This document shows positions 1 through 7,900 of a DNA stretch of 64,000 nucleotides, in pieces (within the stretch, counting starts at the first letter, position 1; the number at the start of each line of letters is the position of its first letter). Location of the stretch: positions 62,001 through 126,000 of the forward strand of contig CAZUXT010000004.1 of the NCBI GenBank assembly GCA_964624145.1, given 5' to 3'. Under the pieces are notes generated by a model that was not told the origin of the DNA, searched no databases, and saw only the letters and a program-made list of their open reading frames with translations. The position numbers and the translations under genes were made by a program. Origin of the DNA: WJMT01 sp964624145 (GTDB taxonomy: Bacteria > Acidobacteriota > Aminicenantia > Aminicenantales > Aminicenantaceae).

Positions 1-379
1 TGAGGGGGAAAGAAAACATATGGAGAAAGTCCGGATCCACAAATCCAACTTCTTCATAATTGGAAGATTCCTCATATCTCGCTAAGAGATTGATCGTCCT
101 AAACCTGGTGGCCCTTACGATCTCCGGAAAATCATCCTTAAGAACATCACTGATAGCCCAGGGACTGGTCGATGTCCATTCTCCCTCAAGACTGGAGACG
201 ACCCTGTAAAGCCGCCCCTCATTGTCATAAAACCGGTCATAACTGGTCTCATCCTGTATCCACAGAAATATGAGGATGCAGCAGGCCATTCCCACGGCCA
301 ATCCGACAACATTGATAAAAGAATAGACTTTATACTTCTTGATATTCCTAATAGCTGTTTTAATATAGCTTCCCACCAT
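1..379 (-). CDS. ABC transporter permease, MacB/FtsX type (N-terminal part; runs off the window)
   Basis: Only the first 126 codons are in the window and the frame stays open to base 1. The visible part starts MVGSYIKTAIRNIKKYKVYS and continues with a first membrane helix (about residues 20-40, ...GLAVGMACCILIFLWI). It then enters a periplasmic MacB_PCD-like domain with the typical ETSYDRFYDNEGRLYRVV stretch. It is last in an apparent operon with the adaptor (ends 1447), ATPase (ends 691) and a small protein (ends 418), so it is probably the membrane subunit of that exporter. Unlike the permeases at 48.6 and 52.7 kb it has no N-terminal prefix domain. A weak AAAGGG precedes the ATG at 379. 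Confidence 0.85.
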   Translation of the reverse strand, partial: MVGSYIKTAIRNIKKYKVYSFINVVGLAVGMACCILIFLWIQDETSYDRFYDNEGRLYRVVSSLEGEWTSTSPWAISDVLKDDFPEIVRATRFRTINLLARYEESSNYEEVGFVDPDFLHMFSFPL

Positions 380-417
380 AGTACGCCCTTTTAATAAAGT
401 AAATAAAGCCTTAACAT

Positions 418-636
418 TTACTTTTGTTGAACTCTGAACAGCACCCCTTTGAGATAACCAGAATCATTGATCTCAGCAATGTATAATCCTGGCTGCATAT
501 GGGCCTTTTTTTTGAGCATGGGTGCTGACAGATTATTCAGAAGGTCACCTGCTTCCCATTTTTTGTTATTGGTATCACACAAAAATATTGGCGCGTTCTT
601 TTCTACAAGTTTTTCTAGAATTTCACGGAGAAACAT
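418..636 (-). CDS. small hypothetical protein within the ABC export operon
   Basis: This is a 72-residue soluble protein of unrecognised family. The ATG at 636 is preferred because GAGG lies seven bases upstream; a GTG at 654 would add six residues. It is in the same orientation as the ATPase and permease and fills the space between them. The C-terminal half (around MQPGLYIAEINDSGYLKGVLF) looks like a short beta-rich segment. It could be a small accessory factor or a fragment. The overlapping open frame on the other strand has no start signal. The existence of this gene is only moderately certain. Confidence 0.45.
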   Translation of the reverse strand: MFLREILEKLVEKNAPIFLCDTNNKKWEAGDLLNNLSAPMLKKKAHMQPGLYIAEINDSGYLKGVLFRVQQK

Positions 637-690
637 TTTATCCTCTACAATCACTTAGCCTGACCTATTCCTAAAAAAGGCCGCCAAGCA

Positions 691-1380
691 TCATATCATA
701 AACTCTTCTTGAATATTCTCTGAGACAACGTGACCATCGAAAAGATGGACTGTACGGTTGGCATACTCTGCATAGCTTGGAGAGTGCGTCACCATTACGA
801 TAGTTGTGCCCGCCTCATGAAGCTCGCTCATAATTTTCATGACTTCTTCACCGTGCGCCGAATCCAGATTACCAGTGGGCTCATCAGCAAGTATCAGTTT
901 AGGCCGGGCTACAACGGCTCTTGCCACTGCCACTCTCTGCTGTTGTCCTCCGGATAACTGCTGGGGAAAGTGATTCTTCCTGGCAATTATTTCCATCTGC
1001 TCAAGGACTTCACTGACTCTCTTCTTCCGATCCCCAGAAGAATAACCAAGGTATAGGAGGGGCAGTTCCACGTTCTCGAATACGGTCAGCTCATCGATCA
1101 AATTAAAACTCTGGAATACAAAACCGATGTTGGATTTGCGCAGATTTGCACGTTTTCGTTCAGAAAACGAAGAGACTTCAGTGTCAACAAAATAATATTT
1201 GCCGTCTGTTGGCTTGTCAATCAAGCCCAGTACATTAAGCAGAGTGGATTTTCCGCATCCTGAAGGTCCCATAATCGCCACATATTCTCCTGCTTTAATA
1301 TCCAGATTCACATTGTTCAGGGCTGTTGTTTCTACCTCCTCTGTAGTGTACACCTTTTTAAGGTCCTCAGTTTTAATCAT
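691..1380 (-). CDS. ABC transporter ATP-binding protein (MacB/LolD-like)
   Basis: This 229-residue cytoplasmic ATPase should energise the adaptor-permease exporter encoded around it. It has Walker A GPSGCGKST (near residue 39), Q-loop FVFQSFNLI, signature LSGGQQQRVAVARA (near 142), Walker B LILADEPTGNLD and an H-loop VTHS. The length and the GPSGCGKSTLLNVLGLID / ADEPTGNLDS wording are typical of the MacB/LolD/FtsE branch, whose members drive mechanotransmission or lipoprotein-type export, not classical substrate import. It lies between the HlyD-like adaptor (1447-2703) and the small protein/permease, all on the minus strand. Transcription probably starts at the sigma-54 promoter at 2838-2853. 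The substrate is unknown. Confidence 0.93.
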   Translation of the reverse strand: MIKTEDLKKVYTTEEVETTALNNVNLDIKAGEYVAIMGPSGCGKSTLLNVLGLIDKPTDGKYYFVDTEVSSFSERKRANLRKSNIGFVFQSFNLIDELTVFENVELPLLYLGYSSGDRKKRVSEVLEQMEIIARKNHFPQQLSGGQQQRVAVARAVVARPKLILADEPTGNLDSAHGEEVMKIMSELHEAGTTIVMVTHSPSYAEYANRTVHLFDGHVVSENIQEEFMI

Positions 1381-1446
1381 GTTTGTTCTCCTTACAATAG
1401 TTTCCTCTTTTTATATTATATAAGACGTAAACTAACTGCATTTAGT

Positions 1447-2703
1447 TTACTTTAAAACCAATCTTTCCATATCACCAAAACTCTCATAGGAGGAAGTTAT
1501 GACTTTTTCTCCGGGCTCCAGCCCTTCAAGGACTTCATAAACATCAGGATTCTGCCTCCCCAGCTTTATTCTCCTCTTCACGGCTATATTCTCAGATTCA
1601 TCCACAACATACACCCAATTTCCTCCGGTGGTCTGATAAAACCCTCCTCTCGGGAGGAGCAACGCTTCAGAAATATCTCCCAGCTCAAGCCGGATGTGAA
1701 GTGTTTGCCCGCGGGTGATTCCTTCAGGCTCTTCATCTACAAATTCCATGTCAACCTCAAAACGTCCCTCTCTGACCTCAGGATATTTCTTGGTTACCTT
1801 AAGTATATATTCTTGACCGGCAAACTCAAATTCGCCCGAACGTCCCTCTTCTACACGAGCTATATAATGCTCATCAATCTGTGCTCTGACTTTGAAACCC
1901 TCAAAGACATCTATCTGTCCGATGTTTTGACCTGCAGATTTTGACTGACCGATTTCCGCATCCAGAGAGGTGAGATGGCCTGATACGGGCGCTCTGATAG
2001 TCAATTTTTTCAGCCTGTTCTGGATGATCTCCATGTTGCCCTGCATTCGCTCGACCTGACCTTCCAAAGCGTTGACCTGATTTTCTCTGAATTCCAGATC
2101 CTTTTGCTGACTCTCAATGGTCAATCCCCTGCTCTTTTTGAGATACTCATATTGATCTTTTGCCAGCTCGTACTCATGTATTGAAATCAAATCATCTTCA
2201 TATAATTTCTCGTAGCGTTCATATGTTCTTTTCTGCTGCTGAAGGTTATTATCGATAGTTGTCAGTTCCTGGCTCAGTTGGAGCCTGTAGCGTTCCATCT
2301 CCAGCCGTGTATTTCGAAGGTTGTTGACCTGCTGGAACAATTCAGCTTCCCTCCACATGCTGTTTATCAACAAATCTGTATTTGCCAGCTTTAATATCCT
2401 ATCTCCCTTTTCCAGAACATTTCCCGCTTTAATATAGATCTCCTCCACTGTTCCACCTTCTTCCGCACTTAAATAGAACTGATATTTAGGAAGAACATTA
2501 CCCATAATGGGAATGAATTCCTGGAACGGCCCTCTGCTGACCGTTGAAACCGTCAGTCTCTCGGCTTTTACATTTAAGGATGATTTACTCACTCCAAATA
2601 TGAGCATATAAACAACCACAATGACAAACAATCCCGCAGACGCAAAAGTTGCGATTTTTTTTAGGGTCCACTTCTTTTTTTTGATTTTTTTGTCCATACT
2701 CAT
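1447..2703 (-). CDS. periplasmic adaptor (HlyD/MacA-like membrane fusion protein)
   Basis: This 418-residue protein is the first gene of the exporter operon. Start: a GTG at 2716-2718 is in frame, but GAGGAG lies eight bases upstream of the ATG at 2703, so 2703 is used. A basic N-terminus (KKIKKKKW) is followed by one membrane anchor (about residues 15-35). Next come a lipoyl/barrel-sandwich half, a long coiled-coil hairpin rich in Q, E, L and R (about 110-225), the returning lipoyl half (RAPVSGHLTSLDAEIGQS), a beta-barrel and a membrane-proximal domain ending near GLEPGEKVITSSYESF. The family links inner-membrane permeases to outer-membrane exits. No TolC-type gene is in the window. Confidence 0.9.
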   Translation of the reverse strand: MSMDKKIKKKKWTLKKIATFASAGLFVIVVVYMLIFGVSKSSLNVKAERLTVSTVSRGPFQEFIPIMGNVLPKYQFYLSAEEGGTVEEIYIKAGNVLEKGDRILKLANTDLLINSMWREAELFQQVNNLRNTRLEMERYRLQLSQELTTIDNNLQQQKRTYERYEKLYEDDLISIHEYELAKDQYEYLKKSRGLTIESQQKDLEFRENQVNALEGQVERMQGNMEIIQNRLKKLTIRAPVSGHLTSLDAEIGQSKSAGQNIGQIDVFEGFKVRAQIDEHYIARVEEGRSGEFEFAGQEYILKVTKKYPEVREGRFEVDMEFVDEEPEGITRGQTLHIRLELGDISEALLLPRGGFYQTTGGNWVYVVDESENIAVKRRIKLGRQNPDVYEVLEGLEPGEKVITSSYESFGDMERLVLK

Positions 2704-2837
2704 TTTAGATCTCCTCACTTAGACTCTTCATAAAAAAGGTTGATGCGGGTGGTAAAACAAAAAGCTTTTGTGAATAATCAGGATTCATCATTTTCAACTT
2801 TTTCTGTAACATGTTCATCTCACTCAACGAATTGTTC

Positions 2838-2853
2838 TGCAATAATTGTGCCA
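2838..2853 (-). promoter_or_regulatory. sigma-54 (-24/-12) promoter for the exporter operon
   Basis: Read on the minus strand this is TGGCACAATTATTGCA, a full match to the sigma-54 consensus TGGCAC-N5-TTGCA with correct GG-to-GC spacing. The predicted start is near 2827, giving a leader of about 125 bases before the adaptor ATG at 2703. Confidence 0.88.
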
Positions 2854-2906
2854 TATTTGATTCTCAGGGAAAATCTATTAAAAAATGGTTTCATCTTCGA
2901 CAAAAG

Positions 2907-2922
2907 TGTTCATTGAAGAACA
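2907..2922. promoter_or_regulatory. palindromic activator site 1 (TGTTC-N6-GAACA)
   Basis: TGTTC and GAACA flank a six-base spacer. The site lies between the two divergent sigma-54 promoters. Its centre is 21 bp from the centre of site 2 (2926-2945), so both fall on the same helix face. This is the expected layout for an upstream activator sequence bound by a dimeric NtrC-type protein; the likely ligand is the regulator encoded at 3072. Confidence 0.72.
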
Positions 2923-2925
2923 AAT

Positions 2926-2945
2926 ACTGTTCAAAATCGAACAGT
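2926..2945. promoter_or_regulatory. palindromic activator site 2 (ACTGTTC-N6-GAACAGT)
   Basis: Two perfect 7-bp arms are separated by AAAATC. The core TGTTC-N6-GAACA is the same as in site 1, two helical turns away. It lies about 73 bp upstream of the minus-strand promoter and about 60 bp upstream of the plus-strand promoter, a plausible enhancer position for both. Confidence 0.78.
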
Positions 2946-3003
2946 TCGTGTATAATACATCCTTATTCATGTGTCATTCAGCCTGGGAAAAAAAGAAACA
3001 GAA

Positions 3004-3017
3004 AGGCACATATCTTG
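3004..3017 (+). promoter_or_regulatory. sigma-54 promoter for the response regulator/kinase operon
   Basis: AGGCACATATCTTGCA, starting at 3004, matches the -24/-12 pattern: GGCAC, five bases, TTGC, with the canonical 12-base GG-to-GC step. Only the first base departs from consensus. The predicted start is about 40 bases before the ATG at 3072. It implies that the activator is under sigma-54 control and probably autoregulates. Confidence 0.8.
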
Positions 3018-3071
3018 CATCTACTTATAAAAAAGAAAACCAATAACAAAAAATAGGATGGAGATGCGAAT

Positions 3072-4448
3072 ATGAAAAAAAAATCAGGAAAAATTCTTGT
3101 CATAGATGATGATGAAGATATTCTTCAGGCAGCCCGTCTTCTTCTGAAACAACACGTTAGTCAGGTACATACTGAAAAAACACCCGGCTCGATTCCCACG
3201 CTCCTAAAAAACGACAGTTATGATGTCATTTTCCTGGACATGAACTTTGCCAAAGGTGCAACCAGCGGAGAAGAAGGATTCCATTGGCTCGATAAAATTC
3301 TAGAATTGGATCCCAGTGCTGTCATAGTCCTGATAACAGCCTATGGAGATGTGGAAATGGCAGTAAAAGCGATCAAAGAAGGTGCCACTGATTTCATACT
3401 CAAGCCCTGGCAGAACGAGAGATTGATTGCTACCCTTTCCGCGGCTATGAATTTAAGGAAAAGCCGCACAGAAGCAAAAAGCCTCCGCTCCAAACAAAAA
3501 CAGCTCAGTCAGGACTTAGACCAGCCTTTTCATGAATTCATAGGTAAAAGCCCTGCCATTCAAAACGTTTTTTCTGACATACAAAAGCTTGCCCAAACAG
3601 ATGCCAATGTTTTGATACTGGGTGAGAACGGCACAGGAAAAGAATTGGTCGCAAGGGAACTCCACCGCCAGTCTTCAAGAGAGGGAGAAATTTTCATCAG
3701 CGTGGACATGGGAGCATTGAGTGAAACCCTTTTTGAGAGTGAACTTTTCGGCCACACTAAAGGAGCTTTTACAGACGCAAAAGAGGACCGTGCAGGACGA
3801 TTCGAGATAGCGTCGGGAGGAACTCTATTTCTGGACGAAATCGGAAATCTGCCTCTGACCCTCCAGGCCAAACTGCTCACGGTCATTGAAAACAGGAAAG
3901 TAACCCGGCTCGGTTCCAATAAGGTCATTGAAATAGATGTGCGTCTCATATGCGCTACGAACATGAATATACATGAAATGGTCACTAATGATAAATTCAG
4001 ACAAGACCTGCTCTATCGAATAAATACAGTGGAAATAAGGATTCCTCCTTTAAGTGAAAGGATTGAGGACATCCCCCTTTTAGCAGAACATTTTCTCAAC
4101 ATTTATTCCAAAAAATACAACAAACCCATAAGTAAAATCAGTCCCTCCACAATGAAACGCCTTGAAAAGTACAAATGGCCGGGAAATGTTAGAGAACTCC
4201 AGCATGCTTTGGAAAGATCTGTGATAATGAGTGAATCCCGCACTTTACAGCCTTCGGACTTTTTCTTTTCTACTTCGGAATCAAAAGGGAACTCTCTGGC
4301 ATATAAAGACTTTAATCTATCCGGTCTTGAAAAACTGGCCATACGTAAGGCTTTAGATAAACACAACGGAAATATATCCAATACAGCCAAGGAACTGGGT
4401 ATATCAAGAGCTTCCCTTTACAGAAGAATGGAGAAATATGGCTTATAA
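3072..4448 (+). CDS. sigma-54-dependent response regulator (NtrC family)
   Basis: This 458-residue protein has three domains. The receiver domain (1-125) has the acidic pocket VIDDDED, phospho-acceptor Asp in FLDMNF, ITAY and LKPW. The AAA+ domain (about 155-385) has Walker A GENGTGKE near 183 and Walker B GGTLFLDEIG near 249. The sigma-54 loop reads GAFTDA near 231 where the textbook motif is GAFTGA. A Fis-type helix-turn-helix closes the protein (about 430-458, NISNTAKELGISRASLYRRM). When phosphorylated by the kinase encoded directly downstream it should remodel sigma-54 holoenzyme. The likely targets are the two promoters beside it. GGAG precedes the start. The last 11 bases overlap the kinase gene. 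Confidence 0.95.
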   Translation: MKKKSGKILVIDDDEDILQAARLLLKQHVSQVHTEKTPGSIPTLLKNDSYDVIFLDMNFAKGATSGEEGFHWLDKILELDPSAVIVLITAYGDVEMAVKAIKEGATDFILKPWQNERLIATLSAAMNLRKSRTEAKSLRSKQKQLSQDLDQPFHEFIGKSPAIQNVFSDIQKLAQTDANVLILGENGTGKELVARELHRQSSREGEIFISVDMGALSETLFESELFGHTKGAFTDAKEDRAGRFEIASGGTLFLDEIGNLPLTLQAKLLTVIENRKVTRLGSNKVIEIDVRLICATNMNIHEMVTNDKFRQDLLYRINTVEIRIPPLSERIEDIPLLAEHFLNIYSKKYNKPISKISPSTMKRLEKYKWPGNVRELQHALERSVIMSESRTLQPSDFFFSTSESKGNSLAYKDFNLSGLEKLAIRKALDKHNGNISNTAKELGISRASLYRRMEKYGL

Positions 4449-5760
4449 AAATTTCAGAATCAACTGCTTCATCCGCATTTTAGTACTTGCGCTGACCATC
4501 CTTGCCTTTTTTCTCATCATGACTCATACCTCTTTATACAGTGCTTTGATCATAATCGGAGCTGCCATTATCTATCAAACCTATGCTTTAATCCATTATG
4601 TCGAAAAAACAAACAGGGATTTAACCCGTTTTTTCGAATCGATAAAATACAGCGACTTCTCCCAATCCTTTAAAGATTACGGAAGGGGAAAATCATTTGA
4701 TTCGTTGAAAAATTCTTTTTCTGAAGTCATAGAGGCTTTCAGAAAGACAAGAGCGGAAAAAGAGGAACAAGCCCGTTATCTGCAGACAGTTGTCAAACAC
4801 ATAGGAGTCGGACTGATCGTTTTTCAACCAAATGGAGAGGTTGAACTTATAAACAAAGCGGCAAAGCAGCTTCTCGGAATCAACCAGCTCAAAAACATAA
4901 AATCTCTTAGCTCTAAAAAACTCGTCAAAGAACTTTTAAAGCTCCAACCAAGAGAAAAAGCCACTGTAAAGGTCGAAATCGACAATGAAGTCCTGCATCT
5001 CTCTCTCTATGGAACGGAATTCAAACTCGGAGGTAACAAATATTCCCTTATATCCTTACAAAACATCCACAGTGAGTTGGAGGAGACTGAAATAGAAGCA
5101 TGGCAGAAGCTTATAAGAGTCCTCACTCATGAAATCATGAATTCTGTAACTCCCATATCCTCACTGGCTTCCACAATCCATGGTCTGGTAAATGAAAACA
5201 TGATTTCTGAATCTCTCACCGATGTCAAGGATGCGGCCCAGACTATAAAGAAAAGAAGCCAAGGGCTGATGCATTTTGTGGATGCTTACAGAAATTTAAC
5301 ATTGATAAAAAAACCGCATTTTGAAATATTTCCGATCAAAGAACTTTTCAACAGAATTGAAAAACTGATGCAGGCAGATTTTAAAGCAAAGAAGATAAAG
5401 CTTAAAATCAAGATTAAACCCGAGACTCTCGAACTCACTGCGGACACAGAACTCCTGGAGCAGGTACTGATAAATCTTCTGCTTAATGCTCAACAGGCAG
5501 TGGAAGGCCGCAAAAAAGCAGAAGTCACTCTGGACGCAAGGCTGGACAAACGGGGAAAAATCATCATTGAAGTCAAAGATAACGGACCCGGTATTCCTAA
5601 AGACAATCTTGAGAAAATATTCATACCATTCTTCTCAACCAAAAAAGGGGGCTCGGGAATAGGTCTGAGCCTTTCCAGGCAGATCATGCGTCTCCATAAA
5701 GGCTCTATAGGAGTGCATTCAAATCCTGATACAGAAACATCCATCATCCTCAGCTTCTAG
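4438..5760 (+). CDS. sensor histidine kinase, partner of the sigma-54 regulator
   Basis: This 440-residue inner-membrane kinase starts inside the regulator gene, which suggests translational coupling. Two N-terminal hydrophobic segments (about 9-30 and 34-52) have almost no loop between them, so ligand sensing would be in the membrane or cytoplasm. A PAS-like domain follows (about 115-220, HIGVGLIVFQPNGEVELINKAA). The phospho-accepting His is about residue 231 in LTHEIMN. The ATPase domain carries the N box (LLINLLLNAQQAV), G1 (DNGPGI), F box (IFIPFFSTKKGG) and G2 (GSGIGLSLSRQI). This is the NtrY/AtoS-like partner type. The signal is unknown; by context it could be envelope stress or the exported compound. 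Confidence 0.94.
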   Translation: MAYKNFRINCFIRILVLALTILAFFLIMTHTSLYSALIIIGAAIIYQTYALIHYVEKTNRDLTRFFESIKYSDFSQSFKDYGRGKSFDSLKNSFSEVIEAFRKTRAEKEEQARYLQTVVKHIGVGLIVFQPNGEVELINKAAKQLLGINQLKNIKSLSSKKLVKELLKLQPREKATVKVEIDNEVLHLSLYGTEFKLGGNKYSLISLQNIHSELEETEIEAWQKLIRVLTHEIMNSVTPISSLASTIHGLVNENMISESLTDVKDAAQTIKKRSQGLMHFVDAYRNLTLIKKPHFEIFPIKELFNRIEKLMQADFKAKKIKLKIKIKPETLELTADTELLEQVLINLLLNAQQAVEGRKKAEVTLDARLDKRGKIIIEVKDNGPGIPKDNLEKIFIPFFSTKKGGSGIGLSLSRQIMRLHKGSIGVHSNPDTETSIILSF

Positions 5761-5797
5761 AAAAAAAAGAATGATGGATGCTTCCTATCCTTTTCTC

Positions 5798-7705
5798 TTA
5801 TTTTTTGCCGGAGCTTTTGCTTCCTGAAGTTGACGTTGCTGAGCCGGATTTATTCGAAGATCTTGACCCTGAACGCGAGGCACTGCCGGAACCGGACTTT
5901 CCTCCTCCGCTTCCCGCTGCGGAATAGAAACTGTTTCCAGAACTGATTTTGCTCATTGGTGAAATACGAACATTCCCGGAAGAAAGCCGCAGCTCAGGAC
6001 AACTGATCTCATTTCTGCTCCCTGAATAAATTATGGATACCCCCATCTCACGAGCCGCTTTTATGTCAGGATTCCAGTCTCTGAATCTCATTTGAGCTGC
6101 TTCATTGCCAGAAGCAGCAGCGCCTTTGGTGGGAAACCCGGCAGCTGTTTTTGTCAAAGAATTTTTTGTATAGGCTCCTCTCTCCTGATCAATTGGATTG
6201 CTTTCTGTCTCAGGGCTTTTTATAGCTCTATAAGCGTCAACTATTTTTGTGTTGAGTTCTTGTTGAGAAAGTTGAGAAAAGGTTTCCCCGTCACCTCTGC
6301 TGAATTCATCCAAACCTATGATTTTATTTTGTATATCAGGGGATGTGATCCATTCGTGCTTGACAAATGAGGCGCTGTCTCTTATATGAAAGTAGGATGA
6401 GAGAAAACCATTCTCACCTCTTCTTGCTGCTTTGAGTATATTCTTAAATGCCTTCTTCAAGGCTCCTGTTAAAACGAATTGGGGATTGCTTTTTCGGCTC
6501 AGGTTCTGCAGACTGACATTGGGCAGACCTCCCCCCAAATCTTCCTTATCCGGCATCCATGAATCATCCATAAAGGACCAATCCAACCAGTCCAGAAAAG
6601 TCCAGGGCCTCCAGGAAAAATAGCCTGTCAGCATACTGGGCTGAATTAAATAATCCCAGTAAACCCATGCCGGAGAAAAGGCAGAACCAGGGATCCAGAG
6701 CCATCCTTTTTTCTCATGCCAGACCCAGATCCCAAGATGGTAAGGAGCCCACCCCCAGGGTTCCTCAGGGATCCAGAACATGTGACCGTTCACTGCGGTC
6801 CACTGCCCGTAGTAGTAGGGCTGCCAGCCCCCCGGATAGTATCGATAATGAAAAGGACTCCATACATATCCGTAAAAATCATCCCACAGCCATTCTCCAT
6901 ACGTGGTTGAATACTTTTCCGCAAAATATATGACTGCATCCGGGTACCTGTACACAGGCTTGGGCAGAGGGCTTTTTCCTTCATGAAGCTCTTCAAAGTT
7001 CTTATTTATTTTTTTGTTCCAGAGCACAAAATCAGAACTCTGAGTCTCATCCAAATAATCGAGTTTATGCTCTTTCCTGACCCTGACCATCTGTGCTTCT
7101 TTTATCTTTTCCTGTTTCAGGTTGTCCTCATCAGGTCCGTACAAAACAAAAGCTCTCCCCTGCAATACTTTTATATCCGTGCTGCCGTCTTCATTCAGGG
7201 TTATCACTGCCACTGAATTCTGATCCATATTCAAAGCGGCGTTGGGAGTCATGACCTGGAATAACTCCTGAATCATATAGCTCTTGTACATCACATAAAC
7301 CTGCCCTTTTTCAAGAACGAGATTTGTTAACTTATTCCGAGAGCTGAGAGTCTGCGCAAGGATGGTCTCTATTCTTACCTGTGTATTTTCTTCCAGTCTG
7401 AGGATAATCCCCGTGTCAAACTGCACTTCGCATCTTCCGTCACTGTCTGTTCGAACAGTATTTCCCGGGGCAACAGGAAAGTTCAAAACCGCATATTCAG
7501 GGCCAATCTGGTCTTCCTTGTAAACAATAGGCTGGGATTTATCATTTTCGATATAACTTATATGTCCGAAATAGACATCCAGGCCCTGCTTTATGGCATA
7601 TCTGTATTGAGTGTTGGAAAAAGCTGAAGTTGAAAGGGCGACAAACAAAGCCAATGACACGAAGATAACACTTATTTTTCTGCAAAAATATTTTTCTCTT
7701 TTCAT
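5798..7705 (-). CDS. secreted FecR-domain protein with Trp/Tyr/Pro repeats and Ser/Gly-rich tail
   Basis: This 635-residue protein has a signal peptide (first 30 residues, cleavage near STSAFSN). A FecR-like beta domain follows (about 55-200, FDTGIILRLEENTQVRI and FQVMTPNAALNMDQNS). The middle region (about 250-385) has repeated W-x-P and G-W motifs such as VWSPFHYRYYPGGWQPYYYG, as in secreted proteins of the DUF6600 kind. The last 60 residues are almost only Ser, Gly, Lys and Arg. It should sit in the periplasm or outer surface; its role is unknown. A typical FecR is an anti-sigma partner in the inner membrane, but no sigma gene is adjacent and no transmembrane helix is seen. AGGAG lies upstream of the ATG. 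Confidence 0.8.
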   Translation of the reverse strand: MKREKYFCRKISVIFVSLALFVALSTSAFSNTQYRYAIKQGLDVYFGHISYIENDKSQPIVYKEDQIGPEYAVLNFPVAPGNTVRTDSDGRCEVQFDTGIILRLEENTQVRIETILAQTLSSRNKLTNLVLEKGQVYVMYKSYMIQELFQVMTPNAALNMDQNSVAVITLNEDGSTDIKVLQGRAFVLYGPDEDNLKQEKIKEAQMVRVRKEHKLDYLDETQSSDFVLWNKKINKNFEELHEGKSPLPKPVYRYPDAVIYFAEKYSTTYGEWLWDDFYGYVWSPFHYRYYPGGWQPYYYGQWTAVNGHMFWIPEEPWGWAPYHLGIWVWHEKKGWLWIPGSAFSPAWVYWDYLIQPSMLTGYFSWRPWTFLDWLDWSFMDDSWMPDKEDLGGGLPNVSLQNLSRKSNPQFVLTGALKKAFKNILKAARRGENGFLSSYFHIRDSASFVKHEWITSPDIQNKIIGLDEFSRGDGETFSQLSQQELNTKIVDAYRAIKSPETESNPIDQERGAYTKNSLTKTAAGFPTKGAAASGNEAAQMRFRDWNPDIKAAREMGVSIIYSGSRNEISCPELRLSSGNVRISPMSKISSGNSFYSAAGSGGGKSGSGSASRSGSRSSNKSGSATSTSGSKSSGKK

Positions 7706-7859
7706 GCTGATACTCCTTTTTCTTTGCTTGCCATCTAGAAATGCAAATAATATGCCAAAATAAATCTAAGGCATAACAGGAGGAAACCGGGTGAGGAGAG
7801 TGACCTATTTTGAATGCAGTTGACCGTTTTCTGGTACAACCAAGATACACACAGAATCC

Positions 7860-7888
7860 TTGAATATATGAGCTAAATCTTATATAGT
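7860..7888 (+). promoter_or_regulatory. probable sigma-70 promoter giving a near-leaderless mRNA
   Basis: TTGAAT (7860-7865), a 17-base spacer and TATAGT (7883-7888) lie directly before the GTG at 7901. The expected transcription start is about 7895, leaving only about five untranslated bases. No ribosome-binding sequence precedes the GTG, which fits leaderless initiation. Confidence 0.5.
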
Positions 7889-7900
7889 CTGGATTATTCA

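Noticed and set aside
2811..3056. An 81-codon plus-strand frame in the gap before the sigma-54 regulator
   Set aside because: It runs through both sigma-54 promoters and both palindromes and lacks a ribosome-binding site; the region is regulatory.
7444..7462. CTGTTCGAACAG resembling the activator palindrome
   Set aside because: It has no six-base spacer and lies inside the FecR-domain coding region, far from any -24/-12 promoter.
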